Shown here in pieces: positions 1 to 10,506 of a stretch of DNA of 64,000 bases. The notes under the pieces were generated by a model, which saw only the letters and a program-made list of their open reading frames with translations, had not been told where the DNA came from and did not search any database. Position 1 is the stretch's first letter; every line of letters begins with the position of its first letter. Both the position numbers and the translations under genes were made by a program. This DNA is from Chimonanthus salicifolius (taxonomy: Eukaryota; Streptophyta; Magnoliopsida; Laurales; Calycanthaceae). Where the stretch lies: NCBI GenBank assembly GCA_013350335.1, contig CM023542.1:9364499-9428498 (forward strand), in the 5' to 3' direction.

Positions 1-1574
1 ATATTTTTCCTAGACTTATCTTTGAGGCTTGCTTCAAGGTCAACACTACTGCAGATGTTAGGTTGACTAAAATGTACTTTTCATAAATTAGTAATATCTT
101 GAAAATTAACTATATTAGATAACTATATTAAAAATGAATTTTAAGAGTTAAAAACCAATGATAATATGAAAAATTAATTTCAATTTAACTGTGAATATAA
201 CTTTGATCCCAATCAAATTAAGAGCATGCTAAATGCATGACATACATAGGGTGTGAAGGAGAAAAATAGGCGACAGAAAGGCTCCATATGAGTCCACAGA
301 AAAAAAGTCTAAATTATAATTTATAAACATACATATTTTTATAGAAAAAGTTGATATTTAATCAACATTTTCAAGAGACTTTTAAGAATTTAATCAAGAT
401 CTAAGAACTCTTTTATAGTTATAGTTAAAGAAACATAGAAAAATTATTTTAAGTAAATAAAAAATAGAACCCATTTAAAAAAAAATCTTAAAATATTATC
501 TTTTATGCATCTTGCAGGCATACAACCGGTGTCCAGTGCTACCTGAAGCTACAAGGAGGAAGTTGTTAGGTATTGAGATTCTTGCTGCTCAAGTCACAAG
601 AAAGTGGTTGACAACCTATCCACTCTTCCTGCATTATTATAGGCCAGTTTCTAGGGTTTCTGATAGAATCTTTCTCTCTCTTTCCCATTGTGTTCTTATT
701 TTTATCTTCATTTAATCAATAGAGGCATTTAATTAGCTACAACACAATAATTTTTTTGATAAAAGAAGACAATGTAGCATCATAAATAATTTTTCTGTAA
801 AATTTACACCGATCCAGTTCAACTTATAATTTTCCACTTTAAGAAGAGGGAGATGGCTAGGTTCAAGTCCCCATGGTCTCACCTGATGCACCCTAAGAGC
901 AGTGGATATCATCTGTGGAGGTTTTACGCTGGATTTTTCAGTGATTTTCCATTACGTAAATTCAAAAAAAAAAATCTCTAAAATTCAAAATCCATACACA
1001 ATACCTTAAGTTGATGGAAGGTGGTGTTCTAAAATTCTACTCTTTTCCATTAATGATCAACTTCTGTTCTTTCTTCAGCTTTATTGGATACAATTTAGTT
1101 TCCTTTAAAATCTCTTTCAAATGTTCAAACTCTTAAAATCTGTATTAAAAAGATTAGTGCAGTTGACCTTCTACAACGATAAAAAAGTTTGAAAATAAAT
1201 ATTTTGTCTTATGAGATTATTTTGCTATTTATAATTATAATTAATGTAAACTAAGATATTTTTTATGAAAAATATGATTATTGGTTTTATATTTTATGTG
1301 ATTTGTATTTGAATTTTTTTCCATTTTATAATTATTTATGTATTATTGTATTTTAACTTATTTATTATAAAATAATTGATTAATTAATTAATACTATATA
1401 TGGGATAGTATTGATGTCACAAATTTGGCCAAGATTGACCATCCAATCCAATTTTTTTCTAAGACAGTTTAATTCAAGAGTTGTTTTTAAAAGATTGATG
1501 AAAGGATAATTGTGATCTATTAATACTTTTATTGTCGATCGATCATCTGATCCTACAATCAATTTCATTGCCTA
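1..1574. other. AT-rich intergenic sequence, weak exon and SINE hints only
   Basis: No convincing gene. A segment near 17-59 ends in a possible gt donor. A SINE-like stretch at about 840-980 has a B-box-like ggttcaagtcc and ends in an A-rich tail. The rest is AT-rich. Confidence 0.4.
518..715 (+). CDS. Possible coding exon, unknown gene
   Basis: After a pyrimidine-rich acceptor ending cttgcag, an open frame of 66 codons begins AYNRCPVLPEATRRKLLGIEI and runs to a stop at 713-715. The first half looks protein-like and the last part is hydrophobic and low-quality. I do not recognise the family. It could be the last exon of a gene starting left of the window, or chance. Confidence 0.25.
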   Translation, partial: AYNRCPVLPEATRRKLLGIEILAAQVTRKWLTTYPLFLHYYRPVSRVSDRIFLSLSHCVLIFIFI

Positions 1575-3095
1575 TCCTTGAAATTTGTGATAAAGGCCGG
1601 CTCTATCATAAGGCAATTAAAACCATTGCTTTAGGCTCCCCGTTTAGGAGGGCCCCAACTTTTAGATACCCTTTTATTATGGGTGTCCATCTTAACACTG
1701 CCATATTCTTTTAAGAGATACGAGTTTTAGTGAACTTTCCAGTTTACCTCCTATCCATCCGGTTGGTACACATATTTGGACTCTTTTCATTTCTAAGTGC
1801 ATTAGTTCACTCATCGGTGCACCAGACAAGTGAATCGATTCACTAGAAAGTAAACCGATCTCTGCGGATGGATGGGGGCAAAGTGGGAAATCTGAAAAAA
1901 CTCGTACCTCTTAAAAAAGTTTTCCTGTGTTAGGATGACCACCTTTTATTATATATACAATTGTAGCTTTCAATAAAGAAATGCCACATGTTCCAAAATA
2001 AGAGAAGGCTTGCTCGGTGAGATAAAGCTCTCCTATATTTTATATTTTTTTTTAAGACAACTATTATCTGTTGAAAAAATCTCTTAAGAAATTGCTTCAA
2101 GCCTTCAACGACTCTCTACTACTCCAAACAACCATGTGTTGCTCCAAGCTTGGATTCTCTCTCGCTCCAATCAACTCGTTTTATCCCTCCAGTGGAAGCT
2201 GTGAGCACCATCTCTGATCTCTCTTTCACAAGACTCTAGTTTCTACACTACTTTATTAATTGATAATTTGTATTTGGGCGGAATTTGGAATTGGGGACTA
2301 CAATGGCATAAGCCACACTACAGGACAACTGAAAAACAATAGGTAAATCTTTTTTTAATGGCATATTTTCATTTTGTTTACTGGAATGTGGGTTCTTGAC
2401 TAGATTTAGTAGCCATATTCAATAAATAAGAAAAGATTTAAGGTTTCCTTGAATAGGGTTTTTTTTTCTATTAATGGTTGAGAAAGTTCCTCTCATTAAA
2501 TACTGTTAATGGCTAAGAAAGTTCTTTGGATTTTCCATTGAATAGGGTTAAAATTCCTCTTATTGAGAAAGTTATTTAAAACCCCTTTTTTTGTTCTTTA
2601 TTTGAAAGTTTATTGATGAAAGAAAAATAATTTTTTGCCTCTTTTTGATGAGTTAAATCGTCAAAGTGTAGAAAAGACAATTGGGGCTCTTTGGCTTGTA
2701 TAATGCTTGAAAAAGGCAGTTTATTCATGTTTGCATAGATTCTATAGGTTTAATTGCTAATCTTTATCGAAGGAATAAAAAAAATTTGAAGATTTCAGTC
2801 TTTTTTTAGTTCAAGTGGACATCACATTAGCTTTTGATTAAGTGAATTAGTTATATTATCAATTGAAAATGATATTTTAGCAAAACTTGAATACAAAATT
2901 TTAATTAGTAATTTTGCATCTCAAAAAGCAATAAAAATAGATTTTAAATAAATTATTTTTATTATAGATAATTAAAATTTTAATTAAATATTATTTATAA
3001 TAATATGTTAAATACCAAGAAGGCCCCATTTAAATTTTTTGCCTTTAAGCCTCAAATTTTTTTGTCTAATTTGTGTCGAGACAACCCTGTTTGGG
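1575..3095. mobile_element. Possible degenerate inverted-repeat transposon
   Basis: The left edge (aaggccggctct, then ggctccccg and agggcccca) is loosely inverted at the right edge (aaggcccc, aagcctcaa, gacaaccctg). A similar GGCCGG-type element lies at 62849-62958. The TSD and exact ends are unclear; the 263-bp MITE at 1681 sits inside it. Confidence 0.3.
1681..1943. mobile_element. Mutator-like MITE, 263 bp, 9-bp TSD
   Basis: The ends form imperfect inverted repeats of about 80 bp: ggtgtccatcttaacac on the left pairs with the complement of the right end. The element is flanked by identical 9-bp copies of ttttattat (1672-1680, 1944-1952). A 9-bp TSD with long terminal inverted repeats is the Mutator signature. 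No coding capacity. Confidence 0.85.
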
Positions 3096-3377
3096 ATGTC
3101 AACAACACCAAACTTTCACTAATAAATTATTTACATTAACAGTAGAAAAAATAATAACTTAATATCTACAATCAAAATTTATCGCTGTAAAATAATGGTT
3201 GTGGAGTGTTAAGATTTCCATAAGTTGTTTCCTAGTTTCCTACAATCCAGTGGTTCCTTTACTAAAGCTGACATTGATTGATTGTATTGGTGATTCAAGA
3301 GCTACCCTACTTCACAACTGATGAAGAAAATTAAGATTATGAATTCCTAGCCATCAGCGCACAATTTTCAGAGCAAG

Positions 3378-5342
3378 ATGAGAGATTTTTGGAGCTCTCA
3401 GAAAGATTGGTGGCGAGAAAGTTTTTCTCTTTTTGTCGGAAATACTCTGATTTGGGACAAAGGCAATCTTGTGCGAACATTCAGTGAAGCAGGTGTGGTA
3501 TTTGATAGTTTCATTCCCCGTGATCACCAATAAGGATCTCGAAAGAAATTTGCTTTTGTTCGGTTCAAAACTGAACGAGAACGAGACAAAGCTATCTCGT
3601 TATTTGATGGAAAAATTGTTCTTGGACATAAACTGAGGGTGAACAAGGCTAAATTTAGTCCTGAAAACAGAAGGAAAGTTGTTCCGAGGGATAGGGATCG
3701 AATTGCCTTTCAAAAAGCCAATTTGAAAAAAGATTCCGATTTTAGGTATCAGGCTGTGTATCACCCTGACTGTCGTCTTCTCCATGTTAATGATGCTTTC
3801 ATTGAGGATAATAAAGAAAAATTAGCAAATACTTGGATCGGTGTGGTTCGTCGCTTTGACTTTTCAGCAATAGAAATCTCTCATTAGATGCAGCATCTCT
3901 AGGGTTCAGATCTAGGAGTTTCAGTGAGACGATTATCCCCTATTCTCTTCTGGATCTCTTTTGCCTCAGAAGAGAATTGTAGGAAAGCTCATAGAAAGGG
4001 CTTTACTTTCTCAGAATGGCCTTTGAAATGTATTAACCCTTGGACTGAAGTAATCAGCTCGGGCATTTCAGTTGATTGGGTAAGAATTTTCAGAATTCCT
4101 CTTCATGCTTGAAGTTAAGATATAATGCGAAAGTTAGGGGAATTTTTGGGTTGTGTGGAAGAGGTGGATGCTCGTTGCTTATCAATAGAGATGGTTGAAT
4201 TTCTTCGGGTGAAGATCATTCCCCCTTTCTCTGCAGTAATTCCGAAATCGATCCAGCTAGAAATCGGTGATGTCTGCTTCGATTTGTGGACTAAAGTAGA
4301 ACCCAAACCTTTCATCGATATGGATACTCTGTTAATCAGATCCGGTACTTCTACAAATCTACCGATCGATCCTTCGATTCATCCTAGTGATGAAATTTCG
4401 AAGCTTCCGCTGATTTCGCTCGTCTCTTCTTCTCTAGGGAAGTTACTAGTACCGGAGATCTCATCTTCAGTTGCTGTCGGTTACTTATCCTCTCCCCCTT
4501 TTTCGGCGATTCCTTCGCCCAATGGAGACCTACCATCGGTTCCTTCGACAGCCATCCTTTAGCATTTGGGCGAGAATAGAGGAACTCGAGAGTTAGGGCA
4601 AAACTCGATGGGTTCTCAGACTTTTAAGTCTGTCATTTTGGCTTCGGGTCCAACACGGGTTTCGCCAGTATTCGGGTCTAAGTCACGCTTAGCAAATAAA
4701 AAGGCTAACCTTTTAAGTTCGTTGAACCCAGAACCTTTTCGAAGGAGTATTTCTACTTCTCCGTTAAACTCAGGAATGGGGATTCCAGAGCAGTCTCATA
4801 CAAAAAAATCTTGTCTGAGGTCTAGGTTAGTTGCGCTTCAGTGAGACAGTGAAAAATCTCCTCCAGCCGATTACATCTCCTCTGAATCAGAAGATTTGCC
4901 TCAGGTTTCAGCGAGTATTGAAGACCAATTTCAACTGAAGATCAGCAATCAAACGGATTCGCTTGGGAAATTTGTCTTGATTGAAAAAGGTAACTATGAT
5001 GATCTTAGGCCTCTAAACTCTTATCAAATTAAAGATAGGTCATCGTCGGTTCTTGAAGCGTCAGATTGTGTTCCTTTAGCTATGCTACCAGAGTTGATTA
5101 ATGAGGATAAAATGACGTTGATTGGCTCTCTTCTTAGAATCTCGTCTCCGGGGAGATCAGCAGCACTGCAGGACATTTTAATCTCTTTTTGTACATCGGA
5201 ATGGAGAGACAAGGAGGAGGAATTACTTCTTAGTCGACGAAGAAAGCGAGATAGGGAATTACGAAAATTACAAACCTCTATCAATTACAATCGATCGTTG
5301 GTCTTAGTAGACACCATGGGAGACAATGGACTTAAATTATGA
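3378..5342 (+). pseudogene. LINE ORF1, broken
   Basis: The ORF opens MRDFWSSQKDWW and has an RRM-like fold: VGNTLIWDKGNLVRTFSEAG at 3438-3500 and then KFAFVRF at 3547. A DUF4283-like part follows (WVRIFRIPLHA to KIIPPF, about 4074-4225) and a polar C-terminal region. It is an RNA-binding chaperone in intact elements. Stops at about 3531, 3885 and 4110 and at least one frameshift disable it. Its terminal TGA overlaps the ORF2 ATG as ATGA at 5339-5342. Confidence 0.8.
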
Positions 5343-8300
5343 AAATAATGTCCTAGAATGTTCGGGGACTAGGGGCAGTTATGAAGAGAGCAACAGTTAA
5401 GAGGGTAATTCTTACACAGCGTCTGGATATTCTTTTTCTTCAAGAAACTAAATGTTCTTCACCAACGGAGGGATCAATCAAATCCGTGTGGGGTCAAGGA
5501 TGTATGGAATGGATTGGAAATGATTCAAATGGAGCTTCAAGAGGGCTTTGGACTATCTGGAATGGTGCAAAATTGAAAATGATCTACAATTCAATAAAAA
5601 ATTATTCAATTGTCACAGTGTTGGAAGAAATGTCCTCTGGTAGGTCTTTTCTATTTTCAAATGTTTATGGACTTAATATTGATGATCAAAGACAATCTTT
5701 TTTAGAAGAAATATCAACGGAAAGACATCAATTTTCAATCCCTTGGTCTATAGGAGGGGACTTTAATGTAGTCCGCAAGATGTCGGAACGGAATCAATGT
5801 TCATGTATCACAACTACAATGCGATCCTTCAGTAATTGGATTGAAGACATGGAACTGATTGATCTTCCATTAGGAGGAGCTTCTTTTATGTGGTCAAATA
5901 TGCAAGACATTCCAAGGCTTGCACGCTTGGATAGATTCTTGGTGGACTCTTAGTGGGCAGATTACTTTCATCTTACCTCACAAAGTGCGCTACCTAATGC
6001 CGTATCAGATCATATTTCAATAATTCTTGATTCATATCTTGACTCATGAGATCCAATTCCATTCAAATTTAAACTGTCATGGTTAAAAACAGATGGTTTT
6101 CGTAATTTGGTGGAGAACTGGTGGAGGGAGATCAACCCAAGGGGATGGAAAGGATATTGCTTAATGCAGAAACTTAAATACCTTAAAGAAAAGCTGAAAT
6201 TGTGGGCTATTTCTCCTCGGGAAGAAGACAAGTTGGATGAATAGCGATGGGAGATGAATTGCTAAATCTTAATCATCTGGAGGAATTGTGACCCTTATCT
6301 CAAGAATAACTTCTAAGACGTAAAGAAATAAAAGGCGATCTAAAGAGGAAGGCATTGCAAAAAGAGATAAAATGGAAACAACGGTTGCGCACGTTATGAC
6401 TAAAGGAGGGAGATCAGAATACAAATTTTTTTCATCATATGGCAAATGCAAGAAGAAGATTTTTTTTTTATTCATTCTCTAGAGGTAGACGGAGATATTA
6501 TTTCAGACAGATCAGAAATCTGCGATGAAATAGTTCATTTCTTCTCTCATCTTTACACAACTCTGATAGGGATTTCCCTATCCCGACAGCCTTACCTTTT
6601 AAGAAATTAAATGAAGAGCAAATATCTTTTTTGGAAAATCAAGTGGAAGAAGCAGAAGTGAAAGATGTTGTATGGCAATTGGGTGAGGATAAAGCCCTTA
6701 GCCCCGATGGCTATCCTATAATGTTCTTCAAAACATTTTGGGAATTGGTGAAATCAGATCTTATCGACTTTATTGAGGAATTTTTTACTAGAGGTATCTT
6801 TTCCAAGGACATGGGGGCAAGTTTTATCACATTAATTACAAAAAAAGCAGGAGCATCAACATTGAATGACTTTCGACCAATATCCTTACTAGGTGGACCT
6901 TATAAAATTCTGTCAAAAATATTGGCCAATAGAATGAAGACAACCATATCATCTATTATCTCACCAGTACAAAGTGCTTTCATCGAAGGTAGACAGATCA
7001 TCGACTCTGCAATAGTGGAGCATGAATGTGTGGATTCAAAATTCTTATTTGGCGAAACAGGAGTGGTCTGTAAGTTGGATTTCAAAAAGGCATATGATAA
7101 TGTCAACTGGTCATTTCTAGATTACGTCATGGAAAGAATGAGTTTGGAAAATGGTGGAGAAACTGGATTAAATCCACCTTATCTTCAGCTCATTTGTCGG
7201 TGTTAGTTAATGAAAGTCCTAAAGGATTTTTCAAGATGGGTAAAGGTGTTCGGCAGGGTGACCCTTTATCTCCGTATCTCTATATCATAGTGGCCGAGGC
7301 ATTACACTTGATGTTTCAATCAGTTTCATCCAATGGAGGAATTCATGGATTCAAGATAAGCCAATCAGATATAGTCATCACACATTTGCAGTATGCGGAC
7401 GATACAATTCTGTTTCTCCAGGCTGAAAAGGAAGATTTACAAACAGTACGAGCAGTGCTTAAATGGTTCGAGATATATTCTGGATTGAAAATAAATTTTG
7501 ATAAATGTGAATTGATGGGAGTGAATGTGGAACATAACCAATGCTTGGATCTGGCTTCAAAATTGGGTTGTAAAGTATCATCTTTTCCATCCACCTATCT
7601 TGGTCTACCTTTATACAAAGGAACTCCATGAAAGAAATGTTGGGATAGTATACTTGAAAAGACAGAAAAATGACTTTCGCGATGGAAAAGCAAATGGTTA
7701 TCTCTAGGAGGTCAATTGATTCTTATAAAGGCAGTTCTCTCAACTCTATCGGTTTATTTCTTAGTATGTTCAAGTGTCCTGCTTCGGTGATTGAAAAATT
7801 GGAAAGAATCCAATGACGGTTTCTATGGAATGACAACAATGAGAAAAGAAAATTCCATTTGGTAAATTGGACACAAGTTTGTAAACATAAAACCAATGGT
7901 GGTAAGGGAATTCGACCTCTTCGTCAATTCAATGAATGGCTATTAGGGAAATGGCTTTGGCGTTTGAGTGACTCTTCTTAAAGTCCATGGAAAGATATCA
8001 TTTGTCAAAAATATCAATTGCAAAGAAGAGGTTGGAGATTACAGCCATCTCACAGAAGAGTTTCTGGCTTCTGGAAATGGGTTAGTTCAGTGACAACATC
8101 ATTCGATAAACATATTAGATACAGAGCATATTCAGGTGAAGATATTTTGTTTTGGCGAGATAAATGGTTCGGTGAGACACCTTTGGCTTCCTTATACCCA
8201 ACACTATTTGCCTTTGCAGAAAATAAGGAGGTTAAGCTAAAGGATTGTTTTGAGTTAATTCATGATAAGATCATCTGGGGACCAACTTTTCGACGTCAAT

Positions 8301-9542
8301 TAGAGGATTGGATGGTGGATGATTGGATTTCCCTGTTAACTCAACTGAAAGATATCTTTGTATTTGGGAGAGGACAAGATAAACGTATTTGGGATTTAGA
8401 CCCTAATGACACCTTCTCAGTCAAATCCTTTTGCAAGGAATTGTTACAAACAAGCGAGATCCCTACAATTCATACATCAGTATCGACAAGTATTGCTCCA
8501 TTAAAAGTGAAGATGTTTGGTTGGATATCGGGTTTAGAGAGAATATTAACTATGGATAATTTACGTCGGAAGAAAATGATTATCATAAATGCTTGCCCTC
8601 TTTGTCTTTTAAATGCTGAGACAGTCAATCATCTTCTCCTTCATTGCATTTTCTCAAAACAGATTTGGGACCATTTTTTGAACTTATCCGGAATCAATTA
8701 CTGCATGCTTAAATGCTGAGACAGTCAATCATCTTCTCCTTCATTGCATTTTCTCAAAACAGATTTGGGACCATTTTTTGAACTTATCCGGAATCAATTA
8801 CTGCATGCCAAGGTCTTGGTCTCAGATTCTTAATGAAACGGAAATGTTGTCTGGAAGCCCCTTCCGCCGTACACTTTGGGCTTCAACAGTACTGAGCATT
8901 GGATGGTCTATTTGGTTGGAACGTAATAAGAGAATTTTTCAAGACAAAGCTTCTTCTATATCTTATCTACAAGATCTAGTAAAAGTCAGGATTGCTTAGT
9001 GGATTTCAAGCTCAAATAAATATTTGGGCCTCTCAATTACAGATTTATGTAGAAATTGGGCATATATCGATTCAATCCATCCTCCAAAAAATATTAAAAT
9101 TCAAATTCTTTGGAAGCCCCCTCCCAATGGAATTCTGAAACTTAATTTTGATGGTAGCTATCATTGCAATACTGGAATTGCTGGATATGGTGGGATTATT
9201 CGCAACAACTATAGATTTTCTGTGCTCACATATGCTGGGAACCTACACAATGGATCCGTCTTAGAAGCAAAATTATTCGCCTTATGGAGGGGTATTTTAG
9301 AATTGAATTCTTTGGAAGTTCATGGAAGCATTGTAGAAGGAGACTCTAAAGTAATAGTGGAGTGGGCCAGCGGCTCCAACTGTCCTTGGACTTTTTTGAA
9401 TAAAATCAAAATGATTCGTCACTCTATCTCCACCCATAATTATCATCTTATTTGGTCTCCTCGGTCAGCAAACTCTGCTGCCGATGAATTGGCTAAAGAA
9501 GGGGTTTCCTTATCCGTGGAAAGAGTTATTCGTATATTGTAA
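5339..9542 (+). pseudogene. LINE ORF2 (endonuclease, RT, RNase H), broken
   Basis: Endonuclease motifs are NVRGLGA (5357), LFLQETK (about 5431), GGDFNVV (about 5755), RLDRFLVD (5926) and SDH (6007). RT motifs are FRPISLLGG (6871), KLDFKKAYD (7072), GVRQGDPLSPYLY (7237) and the catalytic YADD (about 7392). A CPLC...HLLLHC zinc region lies at 8594-8645. A plant-type RNase H with LNFDGSY, EAKLFALW, EGDSKVIVEW and SANSAADELAKEG closes it (9141-9510). Premature stops (the first, TAG at 5354, replaces the usual Trp), frameshifts and a 100-bp tandem duplication inactivate it. Confidence 0.9.
8609..8808 (+). repeat. Exact 100-bp tandem duplication in LINE ORF2
   Basis: Two adjacent 100-bp copies, each starting ttaaatgctgag and ending ctgcatgc, appear identical by eye. 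Because 100 is not a multiple of 3, the copy shifts the frame inside the zinc-binding region. Confidence 0.95.
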
Positions 9543-9665
9543 TTCAAGGATTTTCTATTCTAGCTAAGAGCTTCTGGTCCTCTTTTGCTATTGTAATTAT
9601 TTTACTTTATTAATGAAATTTATGTTACCTCTCAAAAAAAAAAAAGAAAAAAAAATGGTTGTGGA

Positions 9666-10237
9666 AATAATTAGAAATACTATATGATATTTAGGATGCA
9701 ACAAGATCAAAGATTTACAACATTTCAACACATGTCAAATGCAATAGAAGCAGAGAGAGAGATGCCTAAGAACTTTATACAGGTCAAGAAAAAATACAAA
9801 TATATAAATATGATTTTTGTTAGAATAAATTATCAAATTATATATTATTATTAAAATTAGATTGATGATAATGCCTCGATTTTCTTTTTGATATCTATAA
9901 TTTTATAACTTACAGTTTATGATTTCTTTCAAAAAAAAAACCCTTACATTTTATGAAGAATGAGATTTTATTTTTTAAATTATATAAAATTTATATAAAA
10001 ATTAAACTAATTCTAATAAGTAACTGTGTAGCAGTGGTACACAAGACATTGATAACAGCTCTGTATACAATAATTATTATTTTTATAATATGCAGTGCAC
10101 TAGCGATACACTGGAAGTTAGAATATGAGAGCGAGTCGAAACCGTACTCTCTTAAAACCCAACGTTCCCTTTCTTTCCCCCGTCTTATCTCTGCATCTTA
10201 TCATTTCTTAGATTTTTTTTCCGAAGAAATCTTGAAA
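9666..10237 (+). other. TWINKLE: 5' flank and likely promoter of TWINKLE
   Basis: AT-rich sequence follows the LINE and becomes more GC- and pyrimidine-rich from about 10120. No clear TATA box or initiator was seen. An in-frame stop at 10233-10235 marks the upstream limit of the TWINKLE reading frame. Confidence 0.4.
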
Positions 10238-10255
10238 ATGTCTACTCTCCCCTGA
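10238..10255 (+). promoter_or_regulatory. Upstream ORF (MSTLP) in the TWINKLE 5' leader
   Basis: A five-codon ORF with its own stop ends 7 nt before the main ATG and lies in a different frame. If the transcript starts upstream of it, scanning ribosomes would meet this ATG first, so it could lower or modulate translation of TWINKLE. The transcription start is not known from the sequence, so the role is inference. Confidence 0.4.
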
Positions 10256-10262
10256 AAGGAAA

Positions 10263-10506
10263 ATGCCACCTCTATCGCATCGGCATCTCCACACCCTCCT
10301 TTCCAACAGCTTCCTCATGGGCTCCAAGAACATGCTAAAATGCGTTCCTGGCCCTATACGCCTCTCCTCATCGCGCCGCCTCCATTTCCGCACCCAATTA
10401 CATCTTTCCTCCTCAAACCCTGAAAAATCTACATCCAAACTCCTCCATTTTCCCCCAAAAAAATCGGGGCTTTCCCCATATTCCCCTGTCTTGCAATCTA
10501 GAACAG
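10263..10506 (+). CDS. TWINKLE: TWINKLE exon 1 (targeting peptide)
   Basis: It encodes residues 1-81 plus one base. It is rich in Ser, Arg, His and Leu with almost no acidic residues at first, as expected of an organelle presequence. The donor is aacag/gtactt, phase 1. The internal MGSK Met at residue 19 recurs in the Arabidopsis protein as I recall it. Confidence 0.9.

Larger units (their letters stand above)
3206..9653 (+). mobile_element. Near-complete LINE (plant L1 clade), decayed
   Basis: The 6.4-kb non-LTR element is bounded by a 12-bp TSD aatggttgtgga (3194-3205 and 9654-9665) and ends in an A-rich tail after tacctctc. It carries ORF1 (RRM-like and DUF4283-like) and ORF2 (AP endonuclease, RT, zinc-binding region, RNase H), both broken by stops and frameshifts. 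The clear TSD means it was inserted by target-primed reverse transcription and has not been rearranged at its ends. Confidence 0.93.
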
